From NCBI GenBank assembly GCA_900557365.1, contig UPXR01000001.1, positions 62,001-126,000 of the forward strand: 64,000 nt of DNA, given 5' to 3'. The stretch comes from an uncultured Dialister sp. (GTDB lineage: Bacteria > Bacillota_C > Negativicutes > Veillonellales > Dialisteraceae). Positions 16,349-25,936 of the stretch are shown here, piece by piece; the stretch's first letter is position 1, and each line of letters opens with the position of its first letter. The notes under the pieces were generated by a model, which saw only the letters and a program-made list of their open reading frames with translations, was not told where the DNA came from and did no database searches. A program made the translations under genes and the position numbers.

Positions 16349-18244
16349 TCAGTCTTCAGCAGCGTCTTCGTGAGCCGGAGCTTCTACGAGAGCAAAGCTG
16401 ATTCTTCTGCGTTCTTCATCAATGCTGATGATCTTAACCTTCAGAACATCACCCAGGCCGCAGATATCGCCCGGCTTCTTGTTATGGTCATCGGTCATTT
16501 CATTGATGTGGAGCAGACCGGTCAGTCCATCTTCCAGTTCAACAATAACGCCGAATTCAAGGATCTTAACAACCTTTGCATCAACTACATCGTCAATGCT
16601 GTGGTTGGTAGCAGCCGTTTCCCACGGATTCGGCATGCATTCCTTGTGGCTGAAGGAAATTCTCTGTTTTTCTCTGTCAAAGGACTTAATCTTAACGTCG
16701 ATAACCTGTTCCGGCTTCAGAACGTCTTCTACCTTTGCAATCTTCTTCCAGGAAATGTCGGAAATGTGAAGCAGGCCTTCAACACCGTTAATGCCGATGA
16801 AAGCACCGTACGGCATGATCTTCTTAACAGTGCCCTGAAGAACGTCGCCGTTTTCATAAGCCTGTTCAAGTTCGTCCATTTCTGCATCTCTTGCATCTTC
16901 CAGTACGGCCTTGCGGGAAAGAACGAGTCTGTTCTTTGCACGATCGACTTCCAGGATCTTTGCCGGGAACTTCTGGCCTACCAGGTTCTGCAGGGAATGA
17001 ACAAAGCGAAGGTCGCCCTGAGAAAGGGGAATAAAGCCGCGCAGAGACTTGAGCTGAACGAGGAGACCAACCTTAATGGCTTCGATGCCTTCTACTTCAA
17101 CTGCTTCGCCCTTTTCGAATGCTTCTTCAGCAACATCCCAGTCAGCGAGACGATCCACTTTAATCTTGGATACGAAAATCGTGCTGTCTTCCTTCACACC
17201 GCTGACAACCTGGACGCGGATGGAATCTCCAACCTTCAGTTCGTCCTTCAGGGATGCCGGTGCCGGATAGGAATATTCCTTTGCCAGGAGTACAGCTTCG
17301 GTCTTATAGCCGAAAGAGATGTAAGCCTTGTCATCAAATACGTCTACTACCTTGCCGTCGACGACACTGCCTTTGTGTACATCCAGGTTCATTTCCTCCT
17401 GATCCAGCAAATCCTTCATGTTTTCCATAATACAAACTACCTCCTCTATGATCCAGTCCGGTGTGGATGCACCGGCGGTGATGCCAATCTTGTCCTGGCC
17501 AAGGAACCATTTGGGATTCAGTTCCTCTGCCGTTTCGATGTGATAAGTCTTTGCGCCTTCTTCCCGGCATATATCCGCAAGACGGGTCGTATTTGCACTG
17601 TTCCGTCCGCCGATAACGATCATCACATCTACTTGTCTCGCCAGCTCACGAGCTGCCTTCTGTCTCTGCTCGGTCGCATCGCAGATAGATTTGTGAACCT
17701 CTACCCGGTCTGCTTTTTTCCGGATTGCATCGATCAGACGTGCAGCCAGAACCACTGAGAATGTAGTCTGCATGACTATATTCACCTCATGAAACGCGGG
17801 AAGCATTTCCACATCCTGGAGATTCTCCACCATGTAGGAACGCCCCACGGCCCATTCTGCAACACTTTTCATTTCAGGATGGTTCTTTTCACCGATGAGT
17901 ACAACCTGCTTTCCGTCTTCCACCAGGCGTTTTGTGATTTCCTGATTTCGCTTGACATAAGGGCAGGTCGCGTCCATTAGGGCTAGATTTTTGCACTTGA
18001 TAGTATTATAGCACGAAGGCCCTACTCCGTGCGAGCGAATTATCACGGTCTCGTCCGTAAGATTCTCCAGATCGTTTACGGCTGGAACCCCCTTTTGCGC
18101 CAGTCTTTTTACGACCTGCGGGTTATGAATAATCGGCCCCAGAGTCACTGCCTTAATTCCGGAATCCGCGACACTGTCGGCGATTTTTATGGCTCTCCGG
18201 ACGCCGTAGCAGAAACCCATAACCTTTGATTTATAAATTTCCAT
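16349..18244 (-). CDS. ispH: 4-hydroxy-3-methylbut-2-enyl diphosphate reductase fused to ribosomal protein S1-like domains
   Basis: 631 residues from the ATG at 18244, preceded by AGGA; a TTG start 45 bp earlier is less likely. Residues 1-280 are IspH: the three cluster cysteines are in GFCYGVRRAI, DATCPYVKR and SICDATEQRQ. The remainder holds four S1 RNA-binding repeats, for example GTVKKIMPYGAFIGINGVEGLLHI (given here by its core GAFIGINGVEGLLHI). IspH is the last enzyme of the MEP isoprenoid pathway. IspH-S1 fusions are typical of clostridia and Negativicutes, where the S1 part probably serves as the cell's S1 protein. It follows cmk and plsC, as in related genomes. Confidence 0.95.
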   Translation of the reverse strand: MEIYKSKVMGFCYGVRRAIKIADSVADSGIKAVTLGPIIHNPQVVKRLAQKGVPAVNDLENLTDETVIIRSHGVGPSCYNTIKCKNLALMDATCPYVKRNQEITKRLVEDGKQVVLIGEKNHPEMKSVAEWAVGRSYMVENLQDVEMLPAFHEVNIVMQTTFSVVLAARLIDAIRKKADRVEVHKSICDATEQRQKAARELARQVDVMIVIGGRNSANTTRLADICREEGAKTYHIETAEELNPKWFLGQDKIGITAGASTPDWIIEEVVCIMENMKDLLDQEEMNLDVHKGSVVDGKVVDVFDDKAYISFGYKTEAVLLAKEYSYPAPASLKDELKVGDSIRVQVVSGVKEDSTIFVSKIKVDRLADWDVAEEAFEKGEAVEVEGIEAIKVGLLVQLKSLRGFIPLSQGDLRFVHSLQNLVGQKFPAKILEVDRAKNRLVLSRKAVLEDARDAEMDELEQAYENGDVLQGTVKKIMPYGAFIGINGVEGLLHISDISWKKIAKVEDVLKPEQVIDVKIKSFDREKQRISFSHKECMPNPWETAATNHSIDDVVDAKVVKILEFGVIVELEDGLTGLLHINEMTDDHNKKPGDICGLGDVLKVKIISIDEERRRISFALVEAPAHEDAAED

Positions 18245-18321
18245 AGAATCTTTTTCCTGCCGGCATGCTCTGATATAATCTTTCTTCAAAGCATCCTATA
18301 AAAAAAATCAATAATAAATAA

Positions 18322-18927
18322 TTACAAAGCTTTCTTCTGATAATCTGCTATCAGGGCTTCCATGCGGGATTTTACAAGAGCAGTCAATTCCGCTGCCGCC
18401 TCATCGGAAGGCTTTTGCTTCTCCACTTCAATAGGTTCTCCGATCAGCACGATGGGCCGTTTCAGGGTAAAGGGAAGTTCTCTGGAATGCAGAACTGCCA
18501 CCGGGAGAATCGGTGTCCCGGTCAGAAAAGCCAGAGAAGCCACACCGGAATGAAACTTTCCCAGACCTTCCCGGCGGATGCGGGTTCCTTCCGGGAAAAT
18601 CCCCAGGACCTCTCCCTGCCGCAGGAGTGTGAGCGCTGTCTTGATGGACTGCCGGTCCACCCGTCCCCTATGAACCGGGAAAGCGCCGCACCAGCGAATG
18701 GCCCCTCCGAATACAGGATTTTTGAAAAGCTCGGATTTTGCCATAAAGTGAACCAGACGGTGACGGCACGCAATGCCTACCAGCGGAGGATCCCAATAAC
18801 TTTTATGATTGGAGGCCATGATGACGGCCCGCTCTGCAGGAATATTTTCCGCCCCAACGACACGGAGCCGCAGCAGACCGTAAAAGATCATATTCAGGAT
18901 AAACCGGACGATCGCCATCCCCATCAT
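18322..18927 (-). CDS. plsC: 1-acyl-sn-glycerol-3-phosphate acyltransferase
   Basis: 201 residues. An N-terminal membrane helix is followed by the acyltransferase block I HX4D motif (NHKSYWD). Block III appears as FPEGTRIRREGLGKFHSGV and block IV as GTPILPVAV. PlsC converts lysophosphatidate to phosphatidate on the cytoplasmic membrane face. It overlaps the end of cmk by 4 bp and precedes ispH-rpsA, an order repeated in many clostridia. Confidence 0.92.
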   Translation of the reverse strand: MMGMAIVRFILNMIFYGLLRLRVVGAENIPAERAVIMASNHKSYWDPPLVGIACRHRLVHFMAKSELFKNPVFGGAIRWCGAFPVHRGRVDRQSIKTALTLLRQGEVLGIFPEGTRIRREGLGKFHSGVASLAFLTGTPILPVAVLHSRELPFTLKRPIVLIGEPIEVEKQKPSDEAAAELTALVKSRMEALIADYQKKAL

Positions 18928-19616
18928 ACGTTCCCTTCTGCCTGATCAAATCCGGGGAATTTCTCTCTGCAGATGGAAATCATTTTTTCTGCAGTTTCCT
19001 CCAGTGTCAGGTCTCCGTTATCCAGGAGCACCGCATCTTCAGCCTTCTTCAATGGAGAGACCGCGCGGGTGCTGTCCAGATGATCCCGTCTTTCGATTTC
19101 CTTCTCCACAGCAGCCAGATCCATTTCCGGATGTTCCTTTGTGATTTCCGCAAAGCGGCGGACAGCTCTCGTATGAACGGAAGCGGTTAGAAAAATCTTC
19201 ACATCCGCTTTCGGGAGAACAGCTGTCCCGATGTCCCGTCCGTCGAGAACAATTCCACCCTTTTCTGCCTGCTGCCGCTGGATTCTGACCAATGCAGTAC
19301 GCACCGGTCCGATGGCGGATACCCACGATACATGAGCGGAAACCTCCGGTGTGCGGAGGTGAGAAGTTACATCCTCTCCGTCTACGATAACATGCATTCC
19401 GTCACTGCCCGGACGCACCTCCATATGAATGGCATGCGCCATTTCCGCTATGTCTGCTTCCGTTTCCAGATGACGGGACAGGGCGATATAAGTCACGGCA
19501 CGATACATAGCCCCCGTATCCAGATAGGCATAGCCCAGCCGGGCGGACAGAATCTTGGACACGCTGCTCTTCCCGGCACCGGCCGGTCCGTCTATTGCAA
19601 TGGAAAGTCTCTTCAT
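18924..19616 (-). CDS. cmk: Cytidylate kinase
   Basis: 230 residues. The N-terminus IDGPAGAGKSSVSK is the P-loop; LDTGAMYRAVTY and LDGRDIGTAVLPKAD are the CMP-binding signatures of the family. It phosphorylates CMP and dCMP. The ATG at 19616 overlaps the stop of the flavoprotein gene upstream (ATGA), so the two are translationally coupled. Confidence 0.96.
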   Translation of the reverse strand: MKRLSIAIDGPAGAGKSSVSKILSARLGYAYLDTGAMYRAVTYIALSRHLETEADIAEMAHAIHMEVRPGSDGMHVIVDGEDVTSHLRTPEVSAHVSWVSAIGPVRTALVRIQRQQAEKGGIVLDGRDIGTAVLPKADVKIFLTASVHTRAVRRFAEITKEHPEMDLAAVEKEIERRDHLDSTRAVSPLKKAEDAVLLDNGDLTLEETAEKMISICREKFPGFDQAEGNV

Positions 19617-20866
19617 AATTCCCCCTTTGCAGCCGAAACGGCTGCGGTATATCCGGTCGAAAAGGCAGCCTGCAGATTATAGCCGCCCGTAAAGGCATGG
19701 ATATCCATGACCTCCCCGGCAAAATATAAATGACCTGTTTTTTTGGATTCCATCGTGGAAGGATTGATTTCCTTCACCGAAACACCTCCCGCTGTCACGA
19801 TGGCTTCCTCGATCGGCCGCGTGGCTGTGACAGTAAGAGGCATGGCTTTCATAAGCTCCACCAGCGTCCTGCGCTGCCCTTTTTTCAGCTCGCTCACCGG
19901 CAGCTCCCGCGGAATTTCCGCCAGAGTCAGCACCGTATCGACAAGCCGATGCGGCAGCAGATCCTGCATCGCCCCGGCAATCTGCTTCAGATGAAATTTC
20001 TCAAAATCACGGAGAACCCTTTTGTCCAGAACCTCCTGCGTCAGAGCAGGCTTCAGATCGATGGTTCCCTTCACCTCATGTCCCTGAGAAAGCCAGAGCG
20101 AAGCTTTGTCGGAAAGAGACAGCACGATGGGACCGGAAATTCCGAAATGAGTAAACAGCATTTCGCCGAATTCCTCTGCTTTTCGCCTGCCTCCTGCATC
20201 AAGGGAAAGCGTGACATTCCGCAGAGACAGTCCCTGCAGCTCCCGGCACCAGTTCTCCCGACAGACCAGCGGAATCAGAGCAGGCCGGATCTTCGTGATC
20301 TTATGGCCTGCTTCTGCGGCCAGTCTGTACCCGTCTCCGGTAGATCCCGTACGCGGATAGGAAGCGCCGCCGGTGCAAAGAATCACCGCATCCGCTTCCC
20401 GAATGCCCTTATCGGTGGAAACGCCTTTCGCTTCTCCGTCCCGGATGACCAGATGACGGACCGGCTCCTCCAGACAGAGATGCACTTTCTTTTCCTTCAA
20501 AAGACGCAGGAAAAGCCGGCGTACCTCCTGCGCATCATCGCTGGCCGGAAATATCCGGCCGCCTCTTTCTTCTTTTGTTGCCAATCCCCACCCGTGCAGT
20601 TTGTTCAGAAGATCTTCATTGCTGAAATTCCTGTACGCACTGTAAAGGAACTTTCCGTTTCCCGGCGTCTTTGCAATGAAATCCATAATGGGCGCACTGT
20701 TGGTCAGATTGCACCGGCCTTTTCCCGTAATCCCCATTTTCAGTCCTATCTTTCCCATTTTTTCGAACAGGATAACGGAAGCGCCCAGATCCGCTGCGGT
20801 CACTGCTGCCAGAAGGCCTCCGGCCCCTGCACCGATGACAGCAATTCTTTTATTTTGCCAGGTCAT
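19613..20866 (-). CDS. NAD(P)/FAD-dependent oxidoreductase of the HI0933/YhiN (BaiN-like) family
   Basis: 417 residues. The N-terminal dinucleotide-binding motif is VIGAGAGGLLAAVTAA, followed by GITGKGRCNLTN, a hallmark of the HI0933 family, and TGGASYPRTGSTGDGY in the middle. The C-terminus has FAGEVMDIHAFTGGYNLQAAFSTG, which completes the FAD site. Family members are flavoproteins of mostly unknown substrate; BaiN in a bile-acid pathway is one characterised relative, but this housekeeping context gives no reason to assign that role. It overlaps rluB by 17 bp. Confidence 0.88.
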   Translation of the reverse strand: MTWQNKRIAVIGAGAGGLLAAVTAADLGASVILFEKMGKIGLKMGITGKGRCNLTNSAPIMDFIAKTPGNGKFLYSAYRNFSNEDLLNKLHGWGLATKEERGGRIFPASDDAQEVRRLFLRLLKEKKVHLCLEEPVRHLVIRDGEAKGVSTDKGIREADAVILCTGGASYPRTGSTGDGYRLAAEAGHKITKIRPALIPLVCRENWCRELQGLSLRNVTLSLDAGGRRKAEEFGEMLFTHFGISGPIVLSLSDKASLWLSQGHEVKGTIDLKPALTQEVLDKRVLRDFEKFHLKQIAGAMQDLLPHRLVDTVLTLAEIPRELPVSELKKGQRRTLVELMKAMPLTVTATRPIEEAIVTAGGVSVKEINPSTMESKKTGHLYFAGEVMDIHAFTGGYNLQAAFSTGYTAAVSAAKGEL

Positions 20867-21572
20867 AAAGCTTCTTGACTTCCTCTCTTGTGAGTTTCCT
20901 GTACTCTCCCCGCTTCAGGCCGTTCAGTGTCAGAAAAGCATACTGCACCCGCACCAGCTCAAAAACCATATGATGAAAAACCTCCATCATTTTTCTGATT
21001 TCCCGGTTTTTCCCTTCATGGAGCGTCATGCGGACCTTGGTCTTATTCTTCTCTTTGTTATATTCCAGAATCTCAATCTCACAGGGAGCGGTCATTCCCG
21101 TATCAATTTTGACCCCTTTGGCCATCTTTTCTGCTGCTTTCGGAGAAAATCTTCCCCGCACCGTCACTTCATAAACCTTGTTCACCTGATAGCGGGGATG
21201 AGTCAGAAGGTTGTCCAGTTCCCCGTCATTCGTCATCAGAATCGCTCCTTCCGAATGATAGTCCAGACGGCCTACAGGGAATACCCGCTCCCGGACATTC
21301 CGGAAATAATCAGCCACGGTTCTTCTTCCCTCGGGATCCGACAGCGACGTAATCACCCGGTCCGGCTTATAAAAAAGAAAATATTTCGGCCGTTCCCGGC
21401 GGATAACTTCTCCCATCACCTCGATGGTATCCCTCATGGGGTCCGCTTCGCTGCCCAGCTCACGGACCACTCTGCCGTTGACCCGAACCTGCCCCTTCGT
21501 AATCAGCTCCTCTGCCTTCCGGCGGGAACATACCCCGGCGTGACTCAATACTTTCTGCAAACGTTCCTTCAA
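20850..21572 (-). CDS. rluB: 23S rRNA pseudouridine synthase, RluB type
   Basis: 240 residues. An N-terminal S4 domain (RLQKVLSHAGVCSRRKAEELI) is followed by the catalytic domain with VGRLDYHSEGAILMTNDGEL, containing the catalytic Asp, and GKNREIRKMME. It converts a uridine of 23S rRNA helix 89 to pseudouridine in characterised relatives. Its ATG overlaps the scpB stop (ATGA). The scpA-scpB-rluB order is the usual firmicute arrangement. Confidence 0.92.
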   Translation of the reverse strand: MKERLQKVLSHAGVCSRRKAEELITKGQVRVNGRVVRELGSEADPMRDTIEVMGEVIRRERPKYFLFYKPDRVITSLSDPEGRRTVADYFRNVRERVFPVGRLDYHSEGAILMTNDGELDNLLTHPRYQVNKVYEVTVRGRFSPKAAEKMAKGVKIDTGMTAPCEIEILEYNKEKNKTKVRMTLHEGKNREIRKMMEVFHHMVFELVRVQYAFLTLNGLKRGEYRKLTREEVKKLYDLAK

Positions 21573-22102
21573 AATAAATCTCCTTCATCCAATTTCTCCG
21601 CCCAGCGGGTACGGAGCTCGCTTACATCATTCAATCCCGTGCATTGGAGGAACCGCTTCGTCGTACCGTAGAGAATCGGTTTTCCCGGCACGTCCAGCCG
21701 TCCCTTTTCTTCAATCAGACCCTTGTCTGTCAGCACAGCCAGAACACGTCCCGCCGACACACCGCGAATCTTTTCTATTTCCGCTCTTGTCACCGGTTCC
21801 TTGCAGGCCACCACTGCCAGCGTTTCCAGAGCCGCCGGAGAAAGCGGCGTTTCTTTTCCCAGAAGAGAAGTCAGCCACTGATCATAAATCTTTTTCGTGG
21901 TCAGCGCATAGCCTGCTCCCGTCCGGTGAAGGGTGATTCCCGAATCCTCCCGGTCATATTTTTTCTGCAGCAGATCCAGCGCCTTTTCAATTTCCACGGA
22001 GCTTTCCTCCAGCGCTTCCGTAATTTCCCGGAATGTCACCGGATTTCCCTTGGCAAAAAGAAATGCCTCGACAGCACCAGCCAGATTTTCCAAGCCTCTC
22101 AT
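21569..22102 (-). CDS. scpB: Segregation and condensation protein B
   Basis: 177 residues consisting of two winged-helix domains. The ScpB-typical stretches are EAFLFAKGNPVTFREI near the N-terminus and LETLAVVACKEPVTRAEIE (residues about 94-112). ScpB pairs with ScpA and SMC to form bacterial condensin. The ATG overlaps the scpA stop (ATGA), which is common for this pair. Confidence 0.95.
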   Translation of the reverse strand: MRGLENLAGAVEAFLFAKGNPVTFREITEALEESSVEIEKALDLLQKKYDREDSGITLHRTGAGYALTTKKIYDQWLTSLLGKETPLSPAALETLAVVACKEPVTRAEIEKIRGVSAGRVLAVLTDKGLIEEKGRLDVPGKPILYGTTKRFLQCTGLNDVSELRTRWAEKLDEGDLF

Positions 22103-22812
22103 TGATTTCCTCCCTGCACGGCAAAGCCTTCCGCCGTATCAATCAGCCGGACCCGACCCAGCCGGATCATTTCCAGCAGTGCCAGAAAAGCAACCGCCAG
22201 CCGGAGCCGTGATTTCATTGTACGGAAATACCGGGAAAAGCTGACCGTTCCCTTTTCCCGAAGCACCCTGTTCCAGGAATCGGTTTCGGATTCCAGAGAA
22301 ACTTCTTCCGGATTCATCCAGGTTTCTTCTTCCTCATGCAGGGACTGATATAGAGAAAGAAAAGCCGCCTGCAGCCGGCGTACAGAAATTCTGCCCCGAT
22401 ACAGACCGTTCTTCATTTCCTCCGGTTCCTTTCTCCGATAAGGCCGTTCCGCCTCCAGAAGACTTTCGATTCTGGCACGGACTTCCTTCATCTGCCGGAA
22501 TTCCTCCAGAGAACGCGTCAGCTCCTGCCGGGGATCCTCCGAATCATCCGCTTCCTCCTGCCGCCGTTTCGGGAGAAGCATCCTGGACTTGATCAGAAGA
22601 AGCGTGGAAGCCATTGTAAAGAAGCTGCTTCCCAGCTCCAGATTGAACTGCTCTGCCTTCTGCAGGTATTCCAGATACTGATCCGTTATGATATGGATAG
22701 GAATATCATGGATATCGATCCTGTTTTTCGTCACCAGGTGAAGAAGCAAATCCAGCGGCCCTTCAAATACCGGTATGGTCACCTGATAAGCCTGTCCGTC
22801 TGCCTCTGCCAT
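22099..22812 (-). CDS. scpA: Segregation and condensation protein A
   Basis: 237 residues from the ATG at 22812, preceded by GGGAG; the open frame continues upstream but carries no conserved residues. The N-terminus VFEGPLDLLLHLVTKNRIDIHDIPI is the SMC-head-binding kleisin motif (core VFEGPLDLLLHL), and the C-terminal winged helix ends with FLALLEMIRLGRVRL. It is the kleisin that bridges SMC heads and binds ScpB. First gene of the scpA-scpB-rluB-flavoprotein-cmk-plsC-ispH run. Confidence 0.95.
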   Translation of the reverse strand: MAEADGQAYQVTIPVFEGPLDLLLHLVTKNRIDIHDIPIHIITDQYLEYLQKAEQFNLELGSSFFTMASTLLLIKSRMLLPKRRQEEADDSEDPRQELTRSLEEFRQMKEVRARIESLLEAERPYRRKEPEEMKNGLYRGRISVRRLQAAFLSLYQSLHEEEETWMNPEEVSLESETDSWNRVLREKGTVSFSRYFRTMKSRLRLAVAFLALLEMIRLGRVRLIDTAEGFAVQGGNQ

Positions 22813-23030
22813 GATTTCTCCCTTCTGTCTTCTTTCCCGGACCCAGCTGTACGGCACTTTTGCCCGGTCTTGTCTAGTACAGTTTACCATAGAACAGAAT
22901 AAAGGAAAAGAAATGCACCTCCGCCGCAGGCGCCGTTCATTTTTCCCGGACTTTCTCTGCCCGTACCGTATCCGCCGGATGCTTTCCTCCTCCGCCGCAG
23001 CAGAGAGACCGGCCCGGGAAAGCACTTTCT

Positions 23031-23059
23031 TTTCCATCCGTCTTTCCTTCGGGTATAAT
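23031..23059 (+). promoter_or_regulatory. Promoter for the Orn/Lys/Arg decarboxylase gene
   Basis: TTTCCA (23031-23036) and a perfect TATAAT (23054-23059) are 17 bp apart, 30 bp before the start codon. The remaining part of the 276-bp gap between the divergent scpA and this gene shows nothing else recognisable. Confidence 0.55.
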
Positions 23060-23088
23060 AAAAATATTGTACCAGAAAGGAATCCACC

Positions 23089-24915
23089 ATGAAGCAGGAT
23101 AAAAAGAAAAAAGAGATGCTTCCGCCCTTCACCGAAGCACTCCTCTCCGTACTGAAAAAAAATCGAACCGATTATGATACGCCGGGCCATCATTCCGGCA
23201 CCTTCTTTCGTCTCACTCCGGACGGAAAAGCGTTTTACCAAATTCTGGGAAAAGGAATCTTCGAGGCAGATATTTCCGATTCTTCTTCCGTGATAGGAGA
23301 TCCCTCCGCCCACAGCGGCGTAACCGGTCAGGCAGAAAATCTGGCCGCTTCCGTCTGGGGAAGCGACCGCTGCTTCTTTATTCTCGGCGGCACCTCCGCA
23401 TCAAACCGGATCTGTGCCAATGCCCTCCTTGCCGAGGGAGACTTGGTCCTTTTCGACAGAAACAATCACAAATCCGCTTATCAGGGAGCTTTTCTTCAGG
23501 CAGGCGCCCGCCCGGTTTATCTGGAATCTTCCCGAAACAGCACCGGCATCATCGGAGGTCTTACGGAAAAAGACCTGGATGCCGCTCTTCTCCGAAAAAA
23601 AGCAGCTGCAATCGACCCGAAGGCTGCGAAAAAGGAACGGCCCTTCCGGGCAGCCTGTCTGCAGCTTGCCACCTATGACGGACTGTTCCTGAATGCGGAA
23701 AAAATTCTCCGCACGCTCGGCCCCCTCTGTGATTACATCTTATTCGATGCCGCCTGGGCAGGATACGAAAATTTTCTGCCCATCCTGCGGGAATCGGCGG
23801 CACTGCGCCTTTCCCTCACCGAAAAGGATCCGGGAATTCTGGTCACTCAATCCGTGCATAAACAGCTCTGCGGCTTTTCCATGACCAGTCAGATTCACAA
23901 AAAGGACAGCCATATCCGGGAGCAGAAGCGGTATCTCACGGATGATCACCTGCAGCATTCCTGCCTGATGCAGATTTCCACGTCTCCATACTATCCCCTT
24001 CTGGCCGGCCTGGAAATCAATGCATCCATTCACCGGAAGAAGGGCGAAGAAATCTGGGAAAAAACTCGCCGGGAATCCGTAAAGCTCCGAAAAAAGATTC
24101 TGAAGGAGTGTTCCCTGGTCCGTCCCTTTGTTCCTGCAGAAGGCCCGTACTCCTGGAAAAATCATAAAACGGAAGAAATCCTCTCCGGCAAAAATTTCTT
24201 CCGCCTTTCCCCGAAGGACAACTGGCACGGCTTCCGGGACTTACCGGACGGATTGTATACGCTTGATCCATGCAAAATTCTTCTCACCACCGGCAGCTTC
24301 TCTGATTCTTCCGTTCCTTCTTCACCGGCTCCTCTCCTTTCCTCTTACCTGGAGCATCGGGACATTACCCCGGAGAAATGTGATTTCTATACCATTCTCT
24401 TCCTGTGTGAACCCGGAGATTCTCCGAAAAAAGGAAAACGCCTCCTCTCCGCGCTGAAAGAGTGGGAGGACGCCTGGCAGAAAAATGTGCCCATGAAGGA
24501 CTTCATGCCCTATATCCATGCAAAGGAAAATGAAGGACTTCGGGACTACTCCGAACGGTTCCGTCTTTTTCTGGCCGGGGAGCAGGCAGACACCCTGCAG
24601 CAGCCGCTCTTTTGTGCCGGGCATTTCCCGCCGGCACCTCTCACCGGAAAGGAAGCAGAGCAGCTCTTTCGGAAAGGCTGCTGCAAAAAAACACCTCTGC
24701 CGGAAGCAGAAGGAAAAATTGCCCTGGAACCTGTTCTTCCGTATCCTCCGGGTATATGTATCCTCAGTTCCGGAGAAACCTGGACAGGAGAAATTCTTTC
24801 CTACTTTCTTTTCCTTCAAAAATACGGAGAGGAATTCCCCGACTTCTCGCCGGAAATTGTGGGCATCCATGATGGGAAAAACGGCCCTTATGTGTGGACC
24901 GCCGATCTGAAGTGA
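23089..24915 (+). CDS. PLP-dependent Orn/Lys/Arg decarboxylase family protein
   Basis: 608 residues. The fold-I decarboxylase signature is clear. DTPGHHSGTFF lies near the N-terminus. GGTSASNRICANALL and DRNNHKSAYQGAF follow, and FDAAWAGYENF is the cofactor Asp region. TQSVHKQLCGFSMTSQIH contains the Schiff-base lysine. Such enzymes decarboxylate arginine, lysine or ornithine to agmatine, cadaverine or putrescine; which one cannot be told from motifs. In Negativicutes, cadaverine and putrescine can be attached to peptidoglycan, so a wall link is possible (inference). No antiporter gene is adjacent. Start chosen at the ATG after AAAGGAA. Confidence 0.87.
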   Translation: MKQDKKKKEMLPPFTEALLSVLKKNRTDYDTPGHHSGTFFRLTPDGKAFYQILGKGIFEADISDSSSVIGDPSAHSGVTGQAENLAASVWGSDRCFFILGGTSASNRICANALLAEGDLVLFDRNNHKSAYQGAFLQAGARPVYLESSRNSTGIIGGLTEKDLDAALLRKKAAAIDPKAAKKERPFRAACLQLATYDGLFLNAEKILRTLGPLCDYILFDAAWAGYENFLPILRESAALRLSLTEKDPGILVTQSVHKQLCGFSMTSQIHKKDSHIREQKRYLTDDHLQHSCLMQISTSPYYPLLAGLEINASIHRKKGEEIWEKTRRESVKLRKKILKECSLVRPFVPAEGPYSWKNHKTEEILSGKNFFRLSPKDNWHGFRDLPDGLYTLDPCKILLTTGSFSDSSVPSSPAPLLSSYLEHRDITPEKCDFYTILFLCEPGDSPKKGKRLLSALKEWEDAWQKNVPMKDFMPYIHAKENEGLRDYSERFRLFLAGEQADTLQQPLFCAGHFPPAPLTGKEAEQLFRKGCCKKTPLPEAEGKIALEPVLPYPPGICILSSGETWTGEILSYFLFLQKYGEEFPDFSPEIVGIHDGKNGPYVWTADLK

Positions 24916-24932
24916 AAGAAATACTTTTCCGG

Positions 24933-24961
24933 TTGACAGACCGTTTTCCTTCCTTTATAAT
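24933..24961 (+). promoter_or_regulatory. Consensus sigma-70 promoter for rpsD
   Basis: TTGACA (24933-24938) and TATAAT (24956-24961) are separated by exactly 17 bp, a perfect consensus, 55 bp ahead of the rpsD start. Confidence 0.85.
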
Positions 24962-25016
24962 ATAAAAGCTGTTTTATAAAGAAATACAGCATATTTTTCA
25001 GAGAGGTGATTACACA

Positions 25017-25610
25017 ATGGCAACAAACAAGAATCTCCGTTTTAAGACCAGCAGACGTTTCGGCGTAAATATTTACGGCCATCCGAAAGCGTTAAAACGG
25101 CAGGTAGCAGACGCTCGTCAGAAGAAACAGTCTGAATACGGCGTTCAGCTCGCAGAAAAACAGAAGGTTAAAGCGATGTACAACCTGCTTGAAAAGCAGT
25201 TCTACCGCTATTATGATAAAGCAAGAAGAATGTCCGGCGTCGTAGGCGAAAACCTGCTGTTCCTGCTGGAAACCAGACTGGACAATCTTGTATACCGTGC
25301 AGGCTTTGCACGTTCCATCCGTCAGGCTCGTCAGATGGTTACCCACGGCCTGATCAACGTTGACGGCAAGAGAGTTGATATTCCGTCCTATCCGGTACGC
25401 CCGGGACAGATCATTTCCCTCCGTGAAGCTTACAGAGCAAATGAAATGTTCAAGCAGTCCTTCCAGGAACAGAAGACCTTTGATCTTCCCTACATCGAAA
25501 AGAGCTTCGATAACTGGACCGCAACTCTCACCCGCTTCCCGCAGAGAGATGAACTTCCCTACAAGGACGAAGTTAACGAAACGAACATCGTCGAACTCTA
25601 TTCTAAATAA
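25017..25610 (+). CDS. rpsD: 30S ribosomal protein S4
   Basis: 197 residues. The S4 RNA-binding domain ([21 protein letters not shown], core [17 protein letters not shown], about residues 92-108) is followed by [16 protein letters not shown]4 is a primary 16S rRNA-binding protein that nucleates 30S assembly. The gene is monocistronic here, with its own consensus promoter and terminator, as in other firmicutes, and not in the alpha operon. Strong RBS GAGAGGTG precedes the ATG. Confidence 0.97.
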   Translation: MATNKNLRFKTSRRFGVNIYGHPKALKRQVADARQKKQSEYGVQLAEKQKVKAMYNLLEKQFYRYYDKARRMSGVVGENLLFLLETRLDNLVYRAGFARSIRQARQMVTHGLINVDGKRVDIPSYPVRPGQIISLREAYRANEMFKQSFQEQKTFDLPYIEKSFDNWTATLTRFPQRDELPYKDEVNETNIVELYSK

Positions 25611-25629
25611 TCAGATAGAAACGGCATAC

Positions 25630-25668
25630 AAAGCAGAGATATCGGATTTCCGGTATCCCTGCTTTTTC
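25630..25668 (+). terminator. Terminator of rpsD
   Basis: AAAGCAGAGATATCGG pairs, with one bulge on each side, with CCGGTATCCCTGCTTTTT across a short ATTT loop, and is followed by CTTTT. The remaining bases to 25850 hold no gene that can be supported. Confidence 0.8.
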
Positions 25669-25852
25669 TTTTATTCTTCCTGCTTCCGGTCTGTTGCATA
25701 AAGCCTTGCGCTCCTGCCTTTTCAGGTCCGAAGGCGATATTCTTTCCGAATCGGAGGTGTCTTCTGCACAGGAAATATGTCTCTCCGGGTAAATTCTTTT
25801 CCTCTCTGCAGATTGATTTTTCCCATTTCGGGTATTCTAAATCTAAAAATTG

Positions 25853-25861
25853 TGATATAAT
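25853..25861 (+). promoter_or_regulatory. Extended -10 promoter for the superoxide reductase gene
   Basis: TGATATAAT is an extended TGn-TATAAT hexamer, 75 bp before the start codon. The -35 region (TATTCT at 25833) is poor, as is usual for extended -10 promoters. Confidence 0.55.
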
Positions 25862-25936
25862 GAAGACACAGAAGTTCACAGATGTTTCCGGAAAATATCT
25901 GCCTAATAAGTACATGTTGAAGAAAGAAGGATGATT

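Noticed and set aside
16235..17758. A 507-residue plus-strand open frame
   Set aside because: Antisense to the ispH-S1 gene, no conserved motifs; a shadow of biased codon use.
22813..23313. N-terminal extension of scpA
   Set aside because: The frame stays open but carries no ScpA residues and crosses the promoter and start of the divergent decarboxylase gene; the ATG at 22812 has a good ribosome site.
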